Positions 45,730 through 53,315 of a DNA stretch of 64,000 nucleotides are shown one piece after another (the stretch's first letter is position 1; each line of letters starts with the position of its first letter). A model generated the notes under the pieces. That model had not been told where the DNA came from and made no database searches. It saw nothing but the letters and a program-made list of their open reading frames with translations. The DNA is from Haloterrigena salifodinae (lineage in GTDB: Archaea; Halobacteriota; Halobacteria; Halobacteriales; Natrialbaceae): contig NZ_RQWN01000002.1 in NCBI RefSeq assembly GCF_003977755.1, positions 1 to 64,000 on the forward strand, written 5' to 3'. A program made the position numbers and the translations under genes.

Positions 45730-45921
45730 TTATGAGGAGGTCGATTTCGCCACTCCCCAGATGAACAGACACGCCCCTATGATCACATAACCGTACCAAG
45801 GGACCTTGTATGTGGCAATACCCAGCGATCGAGCGATCCCATATCCGAGGAGGAGAACCCCGATTCCCAATTGAAGACCGACTGTAATACGATCGCTATT
45901 TTCGCCCTTAAAATCACTCAT
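45730..45921 (-). CDS. 63-residue two-helix membrane protein
   Basis: A short protein with two hydrophobic helices (GLQLGIGVLLLGYGIARSLG; WYGYVIIGACLFIWGVAKST) and a charged N-terminus (MSDFKGENSDR). No family was recognised. It lies in the tRNA-Leu island between half-copy B and the intact tRNA. Size and layout would fit an immunity or holin-like protein, but nothing proves this. Confidence 0.55.
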   Translation of the reverse strand: MSDFKGENSDRITVGLQLGIGVLLLGYGIARSLGIATYKVPWYGYVIIGACLFIWGVAKSTSS

Positions 45922-46071
45922 TGTAGGCGTAATAGCAGAACGAGAAATGTAGTTCTATTTATTGACAAACCGGTTCTCTACCGGGACCTCATCTTGTAGG
46001 GTCGAGGTCGCTTACGGCCGCACACCGAAACGCACATCCCGGCCCCGGGACAACGGACGAGTGCCTTCTGT
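45922..46071. other. Short intergenic stretch before tRNA-Leu
   Basis: No gene was found. The last 8 bp (CCTTCTGT, 46064-46071) are also present before half-copy B, so the duplicated segment included the tRNA's 5' flank. Confidence 0.5.
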
Positions 46072-46155
46072 GCGAGGGTAGCCAAGCAGGCCAACGGCGG
46101 TGGGCTTAAGACCCGCTCCCGTAGGGGTCCTTGGGTTCAAATCCCAACCCTCGCA
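46072..46155 (+). tRNA. tRNA-Leu (anticodon TAA)
   Basis: An intact class II tRNA of 84 nt. The acceptor GCGAGGG (46072-46078) pairs with CCCTCGC (46148-46154), with discriminator A. The anticodon arm is GTGGG-CTTAAGA-CCCGC with anticodon TAA, a long variable arm is present, and the T-arm loop is TTCAAAT between TGGG-type stems. The gene is the target of the surrounding duplications: 5' half-copies upstream and a 3' copy downstream. It remains complete, as expected after site-specific integration that restores the gene. Confidence 0.95.
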
Positions 46156-46204
46156 TGCCGACCCGAATGCCCTTGAGAGTCGTGTCTGCGAGACACGGAA
46201 ATTT

Positions 46205-46375
46205 GAATCAGAGAGGTCACAGTCTCGCGAACAGGGTGAGCGGGAACGTCTAACCGTGGTTCAAATCCCTACCCTTTCCTGTCTCTTCGAATACATTGTG
46301 AACAGTGACTGTGTTGATGGAATGGAATCACGAAAGACACAGTCCTGTGAACGAAGTGAGCGAGAACCTTCGACC
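46205..46375 (+). repeat. Imperfect direct repeat and tRNA-Leu 3'-end copy
   Basis: GAATCA...CACAGTC..GTGAACGAAGTGAGCGAGAAC-type sequence occurs at 46205-46255 and again at 46325-46375, a period of 120 bp. Between them GGTTCAAATCCCTACCCT (46258-46275) matches the tRNA-Leu T-arm/acceptor end at 17 of 18 positions. These are probable remnants of repeated integration at the tRNA 3' side. Confidence 0.6.
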
Positions 46376-46668
46376 ACGACCTGACCCGTCTCCCGAACGA
46401 ATGATATCTGTGCCGAATCCGAGCATAGAAGGGACGGATGGTAAAATGAGGTCAGGACTAATACAAACACGGCCAATGGTTCGTGGTGCGGTCGACGATT
46501 GCACGGTGTTATCCGCCGGTATTTGCGATAATTGGCACCTTGTCCTCGTTGAGCACGTCGCCAAATAACTGGCCATAGGGCTGATCGGTCATCCTCTCGT
46601 CGTTGTACCGCCCAAGGTCTGTCTAATAATCTAATTTGAAGAACTGAAACTAAATTTAGGATAAGACT
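46376..46668. other. AT-richer intergenic DNA before the halocin-like locus
   Basis: No gene was recognised. Composition is lower in GC than the chromosome average, continuing the island. The stretch at 46622-46667 is AT-rich and probably holds the promoter of the halocin-like gene. Confidence 0.4.
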
Positions 46669-47403
46669 ATGAAGCGTCTCTAGAGCTGTTGTTATTGAAC
46701 GAAGCGACGGAGCTACAGAAGCCACACTACTGTTGTCGGATGGTTCGGACTCCTCTGAAAATGGTATATATTGGCGCAGCCGTCAAGATCTGCCAGATGA
46801 GTATCGAGATATCCCCACGAATTCTACTGTCAGCTACGTCGCTGGTAAGGGTGGGGACGCTCTCTTTCGAGCAGTGACCGAGAAAGAAAGGACTGCAATC
46901 GCTGAAGCAGTCGGTGCAAATACTGACTTGATCTTTGCCTGGACGTTCGACAAGGCACCTGGAATCCAAGTTATTGTCGGAGACAATGACGGTGATGAGG
47001 GAATCTCAAATTCAAAATATCAAATTCAGCCGGCTGGCGGTTCGACGGTTTGACTGCTTCCAGGCCGACTACTCCAAAAGCGGTAACAGAGACACTTGAC
47101 CTAGATCAAATAACGAACGGTAAAGTGAACCAAGTCGGAAAAGGTGGCGCTACTACAGAAGGCGTCACGACTGCTGGACAATGGAACTTGAGTGATTGTG
47201 TAAAGACGTGTAGCTCATGTGTAGCCACTGCCTCATTAGGCTGCTACAAGTGCTACGGATTCTGTGCTTCCGGTGTCAGCGGAATTGGTGCCGTCGCTTG
47301 TGCAGTCTGTCTTGTCGGCTCTTGCAGTGCTACAGCAGCTAGCTGCGTTCTCTGCGCCGATAATGTTCTCATCATGTTCCGTATGTTTAAGACGCAAAAT
47401 TAA
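46669..47403 (+). pseudogene. Halocin-C8-like bacteriocin precursor, frame-broken
   Basis: A plausible start ATG at 46669 is out of frame with the body. From 46673 one open frame (RAVVIERSDGATEATLLLSD to NSKYQIQPAGGSTV) stops at 47051-47053. An overlapping frame from 47050 continues with VTETLDLDQITNGKVNQVGK and ends in a Cys-rich hydrophobic domain of about 70 residues: CVKTCSSCVATASLGCYKCY, GIGAVACAVCLVGSCSATAA, SCVLCADNVL, 11 cysteines. The layout of an N-terminal immunity-like part followed by a Cys-rich peptide is that of the halocin C8 precursor. Either two frameshifts have inactivated it, or two coupled genes exist (46733-47053 from TTG and 47050-47403 from TTG). Confidence 0.65.
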
Positions 47404-47466
47404 TTATTCTATAATTTAAAGATTTATATAAATGAATTTATTACTAAGGCCATTTTTCGTTTGGAT

Positions 47467-47856
47467 ATGAATCGGCGTTGGTTCGCTGTTCTCGGCGCAG
47501 GATTTCTCATTGTTCCAGTAAGCATCATTGTAGCACTTGGGACAGTTCCGACGAAGAATGCTATTGTTACTGCAGGTTTTGTTCTTGTCCCGCTTTCCGG
47601 TATCCTATCTGTTCTGGGGGGTCTCGGCGTCTCGAGGGGAAATTTCGAGTGGTACCAATTTGTCGGCCTATCTAACGATATGTTCGGTTTCTGGTTCGTT
47701 GCATATGCTATTTCGTCAATTCTGGCAGACCCATCCGAATTCAGTAGCGTCTTCTCTCTCGCCACCGTTGGACTGGGATGCCTCTCACTCGCTTTGATCG
47801 GCATTGACTGGCTTATCGGCGCACCCCACTTTGATATTGAAACCTATGAGGGCTGA
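47467..47856 (+). CDS. Membrane protein next to halocin-like gene
   Basis: A 129-residue protein with four hydrophobic helices (WFAVLGAGFLIVPVSIIVAL; TAGFVLVPLSGILSVLGGLG; GFWFVAYAISSILA; LATVGLGCLSLALIGIDWLI). It has no recognised family. It follows the halocin-like reading frames by 63 bp on the same strand. Small membrane proteins in this position of bacteriocin loci often give immunity or help export; that is inference. GC content is low, like the rest of the island. Confidence 0.65.
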   Translation: MNRRWFAVLGAGFLIVPVSIIVALGTVPTKNAIVTAGFVLVPLSGILSVLGGLGVSRGNFEWYQFVGLSNDMFGFWFVAYAISSILADPSEFSSVFSLATVGLGCLSLALIGIDWLIGAPHFDIETYEG

Positions 47857-47882
47857 CCAATCTTTGGAAAATGGGCGTCATA

Positions 47883-48500
47883 TTACGCTGAACTCTCCTC
47901 AGTGCGATTCACTGCAATCTGTTTCATCCCGCTGAAGGGGACGTGGGGTTCGTCGTCGATCGGCTGATCGGTAATGTGGATCATGCCGGTGTCGATCCTG
48001 CCCTCGATCCGACAGGCCTGCGCTCTGTCCTTACTGTGGACCGAGCCTGAGAAGCCGTAGATCGCGTCTCGTTTGCCAGTTCGAACGCTACTGTATCGCT
48101 CGAGTAGGATGTGATGGGCGCGATGGGCCCGAAGTGTTTGTTTGCCGCCGCGTCCATGGCGTTGCCGGCGTTCAAGAGCACGTCGGTTCGACGACGAGGT
48201 CGTCGTGTCGCCGCGCGTCTCGAGGTCGCGCCCTCGTCGATAATCGAGCCGATAATCGTGTCGTCGGCTGTCGGATCGCCAGTCGGCAGCGAGGCGGTCC
48301 GATCGGGGAGCACCTCCACGTAGTCGTCGTACAGCGACTCGTGGACGAGATAGTGGTTGATCGAAATGAAGGACTGGCCCTGTAGAGGAGCGAGCCAAAG
48401 ACGCCGCTATCGGCGGTGCGATCCAGATTCGCGTTCTCCACGACGATGTAACCGTTGTTTCCCCCGATCTCGAGCCCGGATAATCGCAGTACCCTAACGG
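47883..48500 (-). pseudogene. Truncated, frameshifted aldehyde dehydrogenase copy
   Basis: Minus-strand fragments in several frames match the C-terminal half of the intact ALDH at 49512-50984. Examples are EIGGNNGYIVVENANLDRTA, SINHYLVHESLYDDYVEVLP, LPTGDPTADDTIIGSIIDEG, AANKHFGPIAPITSYSSDTV and the end DDEPHVPFSGMKQIAVNRTE. It lacks the segment equivalent to DQIVEYIETSVDQGATLE and everything before the catalytic region. It is a dead paralogue bordering the island, possibly left by a duplication that spanned the island edge. Confidence 0.8.
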
Positions 48501-48582
48501 TAGCCACAGGACACGCAAGTACCAATTGCTTTAGGAAGAGGTGCTTTCCGGGTCGGTCCGCTTGCTCGAGGTAGGAACCGTT

Positions 48583-48942
48583 ATGGAACAAACAGAGGCA
48601 TTCCGCGTGCTCGCGAGCGCCGACCGTCAGCTCGTGCTCCACGAGCTACTCGAACACGACGGGGCGGCCGATATCGACGATATCTCGCGGCAGGTGGCCG
48701 CTCGGCGACACCGCCTCTCATCCGGCAAGATCGACGACGGGATGATCGAGCGCGCGCACGTCCGGCTCGTCCACGCTCACTTCCCGCACCTGCAGGCGCG
48801 GAATCTGATCGATATCGACTGGGATGACGAAGCGGTCGCGCTGACCGACGACGAGTGCGTCGACCAGCTCCTCGAGGCCGCCGACGAGCTGGACAGTTGG
48901 CCGCCGACCGATCTCCTCGAACAGCCGTCGCGCAGCCGGTGA
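48583..48942 (+). CDS. DUF7344-like winged-helix protein
   Basis: A 119-residue acidic protein beginning MEQTEAFRVLASADRQLVLH, then ELLEHDGAADIDDISRQVAA and HAHFPHLQARNLIDIDWDDE. The pattern (helices, then a short wing ending in ID-W-DDE) matches the small haloarchaeal winged-helix domain often annotated DUF7344. It probably acts as a regulator or a partner of signalling proteins. It stands just before the receiver-domain gene on the same strand, and the two could form a unit. Confidence 0.75.
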   Translation: MEQTEAFRVLASADRQLVLHELLEHDGAADIDDISRQVAARRHRLSSGKIDDGMIERAHVRLVHAHFPHLQARNLIDIDWDDEAVALTDDECVDQLLEAADELDSWPPTDLLEQPSRSR

Positions 48943-49028
48943 CGGAGTAGTTCGCGACAGGCAGGAATAGTGAACCGTACGGACTGCCTGAGAGTTGCAA
49001 TTTTACCCTTGCAGCCGCATGCTCAGGT

Positions 49029-49496
49029 ATGGCGTCAGCAGACGAGGCGGACGAGACCGATCTGGGGGAGCGGATTGATATTCTGTTGGTCGAACCCAAC
49101 CCCGGCGACACCCGCCTCTTCGAAGAAAACTTTCGAGACGCGAAACTCATGAACGCCGTCCACGCCGTCACGGACGGCGAGGAGGCGCTCGACTTTCTCC
49201 ACCAGCGCGGCGAGTACGCGGACGCGCCGCGACCGGACCTGATCCTGCTCGAGCCCCAGCTCCCGGGAACCAGCGGGATGGCGGTGCTCTCCGAACTGAA
49301 AAACGAGCCGCCGCTGGACGAGACCCGCGTCATCGTGCTCACGAGTTCGGAGACGGGCGAGGAGATCGTCCGGTCCCACGACATCGAGGCCGACGAGTAC
49401 ATCCGCAAGCCCGTCGAGACCGAGGAGTTCATCGCGTTCGTTCAGGAGGTCGAGGACTTCTGGTTCGCGATCGTCAAAAACGAGTCCGACGACTGA
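49029..49496 (+). CDS. Response-regulator receiver protein with Glu at the phospho-site
   Basis: A 155-residue single receiver domain of the RCP1-like haloarchaeal type (ILLVEPNPGDTRLFEENFRD). The normally phosphorylated Asp is Glu75 in DLILLEPQLPG, and the usual acidic pair VEDN is VEPN at 21-24. The switch Thr (VLTSS, Thr105) and the Lys (YIRKPVE, Lys127) remain. Glu often mimics phosphorylation, so this protein may be locked active or work without a kinase. No output domain is attached. Confidence 0.9.
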   Translation: MASADEADETDLGERIDILLVEPNPGDTRLFEENFRDAKLMNAVHAVTDGEEALDFLHQRGEYADAPRPDLILLEPQLPGTSGMAVLSELKNEPPLDETRVIVLTSSETGEEIVRSHDIEADEYIRKPVETEEFIAFVQEVEDFWFAIVKNESDD

Positions 49497-49511
49497 GCGG
49501 CGCGGCGCCGC

Positions 49512-50984
49512 TCAGAAGGGGTACTCCCGCGACTCGCGCTGGATAGAGATCACTTTCGTCGTCGTCAGTTCCTCGAGGATCGACTCGCCGTTGTACCGCC
49601 CCATGCCGGACTGTTTCATCCCGCCGAATGGGACGTGGGGTTCATCGTTGATCGGCTGATCGTTGATGTGAATCATGCCGGTGTCGATCCCGTCGGCGAT
49701 CGTCTGCGCCTGCGCTCTGTCCTCGCTGTGGACCGAGCCCGACAGACCGTGGATCGTGTCGTTGGCCATCTCGATCGCCTCCTCGTCGCTCGAGTAGGGG
49801 ATCACCGGCGCGACGGGGCCGAAGTGTTCGTTCGCCGCGGCGGCCATGTCGTTGTCGGCATCGGAGAGGACCGTCGGCTCGAGAACGAGGCCGTCGTGGT
49901 CGCCGCCGGTCTCGAGGGTCGCGCCCTGGTCGACCGAGGTCTCGATGTACTCGACGATCTGGTCGCGCTGGCCCTCGTCGATAATCGGACCGATAACCGT
50001 GTCGTCGTCGCGCGGATCGCCGGTCGGGAGGTTCGCCGCGCGGTCGGCGAGCATCCCGACGTAATCGTCGTAGACGCTCTCGTGGACGAGGTGACGGTTG
50101 ATCGATATACAGGCCTGTCCCTGGTGGAGAAACGAGCCGAAGACGCCGCCGTCGACCGCGCGCTCGACGTCGGCCTCATCGGTGACGACGTGGACGTTGT
50201 TGCCGCCCAGCTCGAGGGCCGGGAGCGCGCAGTTGCTCGCCGCGTTTGCGGCGACGCGCTGGCCGATCTCCGTCGACCCGGTGAAGGCGAGCACGCGGGG
50301 CGTTTCGTGGTCGGAGATCGCGTCGCCGATCTCGGAGCCCCGTCCCGGGATGACGCTTAGCAGTCCCTCCGGGACGCCGGCGGCCTCGAAGATCCGCGCG
50401 AGCAGCAGTCCGCCGGTGATCGGCGTGCTCGAGGCGGGCTTGAGCACGACGCCGTTGCCGGCGGCGAGCGCCGGCGCGACCGCCCGCATCGAGAGGTGCA
50501 GCGGGAAGTTCCACGGCGAGATGACGCCGACGACGCCGACGGGCCGGCGTTCGGCGACGTTCTCCTTGCCCGGCGTGATCGAGTCCATCTGTTGGCCCGA
50601 CATCCGGAAGGGGTAGCTCGCGGCCTGTTGCATCATGCCGCGGGCGGTCTGGATCTCGGCCTCGCACTTGACCCGCGTGCTGCCGGACTCGACGGCCAGC
50701 AGGTCGGCGATCTCCTCGCGGTTGTCGCCGACGAACTGGATGGCCGCCTCGATCATGCCCGCCCGCGCCTGCGGCGGTTGCTGGGCCCACGACTCCTGGG
50801 CCGCCGCCGCGGCCTCGTAGGCCCGATCGACGTCCGCCTCGGTTCCCGCCGGGACGGTCGCGATCTCCTCGCGCGTGTAGGGGTTTTCGACCGACATCGC
50901 GTCCCGGTCGCCGCCCTCGGTCCACTCGCCGGCGAGGTAAAGCGCGTTCCAGCCGTCGTCGGGCGCCAGTGGCAAGTCCGTCAT
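49512..50984 (-). CDS. Aldehyde dehydrogenase
   Basis: A 490-residue ALDH-superfamily enzyme. It has ISPWNFPLHLSMRAVAPALA, FTGSTEIGQRVAANAASNCA, the catalytic base Glu in PALELGGNN and the nucleophile Cys292 in HQGQACISINRHLVH; it ends PFGGMKQSGMGRYNGESILE. The group resembles benzaldehyde/vanillin-type ALDHs, but the substrate is unknown. The ATG at 50984 (MTDLPLAPDDGW) is preferred to the one 12 residues upstream. A broken partial copy lies 1 kb downstream at 47883-48500. Confidence 0.92.
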   Translation of the reverse strand: MTDLPLAPDDGWNALYLAGEWTEGGDRDAMSVENPYTREEIATVPAGTEADVDRAYEAAAAAQESWAQQPPQARAGMIEAAIQFVGDNREEIADLLAVESGSTRVKCEAEIQTARGMMQQAASYPFRMSGQQMDSITPGKENVAERRPVGVVGVISPWNFPLHLSMRAVAPALAAGNGVVLKPASSTPITGGLLLARIFEAAGVPEGLLSVIPGRGSEIGDAISDHETPRVLAFTGSTEIGQRVAANAASNCALPALELGGNNVHVVTDEADVERAVDGGVFGSFLHQGQACISINRHLVHESVYDDYVGMLADRAANLPTGDPRDDDTVIGPIIDEGQRDQIVEYIETSVDQGATLETGGDHDGLVLEPTVLSDADNDMAAAANEHFGPVAPVIPYSSDEEAIEMANDTIHGLSGSVHSEDRAQAQTIADGIDTGMIHINDQPINDEPHVPFGGMKQSGMGRYNGESILEELTTTKVISIQRESREYPF

Positions 50985-51068
50985 AGCGAGTGGTAACCGT
51001 CGTGTGCGCAAAAGAAGCACACTCGCAGGCGCAACGTGCGAGCGTTCGCTCGAGTGAGCGCAGCCGAA

Positions 51069-51425
51069 TTAGCTTCGGAGCTGTGCGTTCGGCATCGCGA
51101 AGCCGGCGACGAGATAGACGCCGACGGCCGCGACGATCGCCGCCGGAATACCGACGAGCGTGTCCAACTCACCGAACCCCGTCGCGAACACCACGATGCC
51201 CGCGGCCGAGAGCGCGAACCCTGCGGCGACTCGGTGGAAACCGCGCAGCGGCGCGGCATCGTCGGCGGGCATCAGGTCCTCGAGGTCACTGCCCTCTCCG
51301 GGCTGCATGAACACCGGGAGGAAACAGAAGACGCCGAGTCCGACCAGCAGGCCGGCGACGGCGCCGATCGCGACGTTGCCGAATGCGATATAGCCCATTA
51401 CCGTGAAGGCGATGACGTCCATCAT
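51069..51425 (-). CDS. Small membrane protein, four helices
   Basis: A 118-residue membrane protein with four hydrophobic helices (VIAFTVMGYIAFGNVAIGAV; LLVGLGVFCFLPVFM; GFALSAAGIVVFATGFGELD; GIPAAIVAAVGVYLVAGFAM) and an acidic loop in between (PGEGSDLEDLMPADD). No family was recognised beyond general haloarchaeal membrane proteins. It is a single gene, with codon use like its neighbours. Confidence 0.7.
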   Translation of the reverse strand: MMDVIAFTVMGYIAFGNVAIGAVAGLLVGLGVFCFLPVFMQPGEGSDLEDLMPADDAAPLRGFHRVAAGFALSAAGIVVFATGFGELDTLVGIPAAIVAAVGVYLVAGFAMPNAQLRS

Positions 51426-51709
51426 CCCCGCCGCTGCGCCGATACGCGTCGGCGTCAGCGGTCCGTCTCCAAACGGGTTCGACTCGGTTTCGCGTGCGGG
51501 TTACATACCCAAATAATATTACTGAATTAATTTACATCTGGATATAACTTATCGTCGAGAATAGCCCTTCGACGCCGTTCTCGCCGTACGACTAGTCTGA
51601 CGGACCGAACGACGCCATCGCGATCCGCGCGAAACGGCGGCTCTATGCGCTCGCCGGGATCGCCGCGTACCTCGGCGTCGTGGTCTGGCTCTCACCGCTC
51701 GCGCCGTAG

Positions 51710-52477
51710 TCACGACTCCGTCGCGGGGATGTCAATGTACTCGGGCGCCACCGCGTCGGTCGTGTACGTCTCCCGGCCACGTTTGGTGATGCGCTGGCCG
51801 TCCGCGAGCATCGCCGCGGCGTCGACGACGAGCACGACGGGATCGTTCGCGTGGCGCTGCCCGACGCGGCGGGCCGCCTCGCGGCTCCCCGAGAGGTGGA
51901 CCTGCTGGCGGGACATCGGTCGGAGTCCGTCCTCACGGATCGACGCTAGGTTCGCCGGCGCCGTGCCGTGATACAGTTCGTCGGGTACCGGCGCGTCGGT
52001 CGGCTCCGTCTCGTGGGTCGCTGCGCTCCCCACTCGACTGTCCGAGGCGTAAAGCGCCTCGCTCTCAAGCTCGACGTCGACAGAGTGACCGTACGACGCC
52101 CGAACGAGCCCGTTCCCGGGTCCGTCGTCGATCCCGCCGGCGCCCGTCCGCTCGAACCGCCCCTTCGGATCGGTCGCGATCACCGCCGGCACGTGGCGCG
52201 GTTCGGCCCAGTCGTACTTCCGTTCGACCGCGTCGGTGAGGGCCTCGTAGTCGGTCCAGCCGCGCTTGTCGAGTTCGAGACCGACGTCCTCAGGAAAGTG
52301 CCGGAGTGCACCGCTGACGAACTTCGAAAGCCGGCGGCGTTGCTCGCCGGAAAGCACCGTCTCTCCGCGGGCGTCGCAGACCGGACACCGCCCGTTGGCG
52401 CTCGAGTACGGCCCGTGCGCCGCGCAGGTTCTAATCGGCTCCGTCACGGGCGCCCGTACTCGCTCGAGCGAAACCAA
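51710..52477 (-). CDS. kptA: RNA 2'-phosphotransferase (KptA/Tpt1) with N-terminal zinc ribbon
   Basis: A 255-residue enzyme. An N-terminal zinc ribbon (CAAHGPYSSANGRCPVCDAR) is common in the haloarchaeal members. The catalytic part has RLSKFVSGALRHFPEDVGLE, then LYHGTAPANLASIREDGLRP and MSRQQVHLSGSREAARRVGQ with the conserved Arg-His-Arg set. KptA transfers a 2'-phosphate from RNA to NAD, giving cyclic ADP-ribose phosphate; in archaea it may act in RNA repair. An internal GTG at codon 11 (VTEPIRTC) is a possible alternative start. The stop is 20 bp downstream of the nadC end, on the same strand. Confidence 0.9.
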   Translation of the reverse strand: MVSLERVRAPVTEPIRTCAAHGPYSSANGRCPVCDARGETVLSGEQRRRLSKFVSGALRHFPEDVGLELDKRGWTDYEALTDAVERKYDWAEPRHVPAVIATDPKGRFERTGAGGIDDGPGNGLVRASYGHSVDVELESEALYASDSRVGSAATHETEPTDAPVPDELYHGTAPANLASIREDGLRPMSRQQVHLSGSREAARRVGQRHANDPVVLVVDAAAMLADGQRITKRGRETYTTDAVAPEYIDIPATES

Positions 52478-52496
52478 TCGCTCGGTCTACCGGCCG

Positions 52497-53309
52497 TCAG
52501 TCGCCCGTCCGGAACGAGAGATCCAGCGACGGCGCCGAGTGGGTCAGCGACCCCATCGAGATGACGTCGACGCCAGTTGCCGCGTAGTCGGCGACGGTCT
52601 CGAGGGCGATCCCACCGCTGGCCTCGGCGAGTGCGTCGTAATCGGCGAGTAGATCGACGGCCTCGCGCGTCTCCGCGGGACTCATGTTGTCCAGCAGGAC
52701 GATATCGGCGCCCGCGTCGGCGGCCCGCGGCGCGTCCTCGACCGTCTCCACCTCGACGTCGAGTTTCGTCGCGAACGACGTCCGCGCCCGGAAGTGCTCG
52801 ATCGCGCCCTCGAGGCCCATCTCGGCGACGTGGTTGTCCTTGACCATGACCATGTGGGAGAGGTCGAGTCGATGGGTGTCACCGCCGCCCGCGACGACGG
52901 CGCGCTTCTCAAGGCCGCGCAGGCCGGGCGTGGTCTTGCGGGTCGCGGCGATCCGAACGTCGTCGGACTCGGTGCGGGCGCGTTCGACGACGTCGTTCGT
53001 CCGCGTCGCGATTCCGGAGGCGTGGCCCGCGAGGTTGACGGCAACGCGCTCGCCCCGCAGGACCTCGCGTGCGGCCCCCTCGACGCGGAGCAGTTCGTCG
53101 CCCGGGTCGACGGCGGCGCCGTCCTCGAGTCGATCGGTCACAGCGATGTCGAGATACTCGAAGACGGCCGCTGCGGCCTCGAGGCCCGCGGCAACGCCCG
53201 ACTCCTTGTCGACGAGTCGTCCGGTGGTCTCGCCGGGTACCTGATTGGTCACGTCGTGGTGGCCGACGTCTTCGCGGAGCCAGCGTTCGACCTGTGCGTT
53301 CGTAATCAT
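52497..53309 (-). CDS. nadC: Nicotinate-nucleotide pyrophosphorylase (quinolinate phosphoribosyltransferase)
   Basis: A 270-residue NadC: quinolinate plus PRPP to nicotinate mononucleotide, CO2 and PPi. Motifs are REDVGHHDVTNQVPGE at the N-terminus, AATRKTTPGLRGLEKRAVVA and GGGDTHRLDLSHMVMVKDNH (PRPP and quinolinate binding), and ASGGIALETVADYAATGVDV near the end. It starts 6 bp after the nadB stop, so nadA-nadB-nadC form one operon. It acts in the cytoplasm. Confidence 0.96.
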   Translation of the reverse strand: MITNAQVERWLREDVGHHDVTNQVPGETTGRLVDKESGVAAGLEAAAAVFEYLDIAVTDRLEDGAAVDPGDELLRVEGAAREVLRGERVAVNLAGHASGIATRTNDVVERARTESDDVRIAATRKTTPGLRGLEKRAVVAGGGDTHRLDLSHMVMVKDNHVAEMGLEGAIEHFRARTSFATKLDVEVETVEDAPRAADAGADIVLLDNMSPAETREAVDLLADYDALAEASGGIALETVADYAATGVDVISMGSLTHSAPSLDLSFRTGD

Positions 53310-53315
53310 CGGTGG

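Noticed and set aside
51596..51709. Open stretch encoding AIRAKRRLYALAGIAAYLGV and a short tail
   Set aside because: It resembles a small membrane protein end but has no usable start codon after the upstream in-frame stop.
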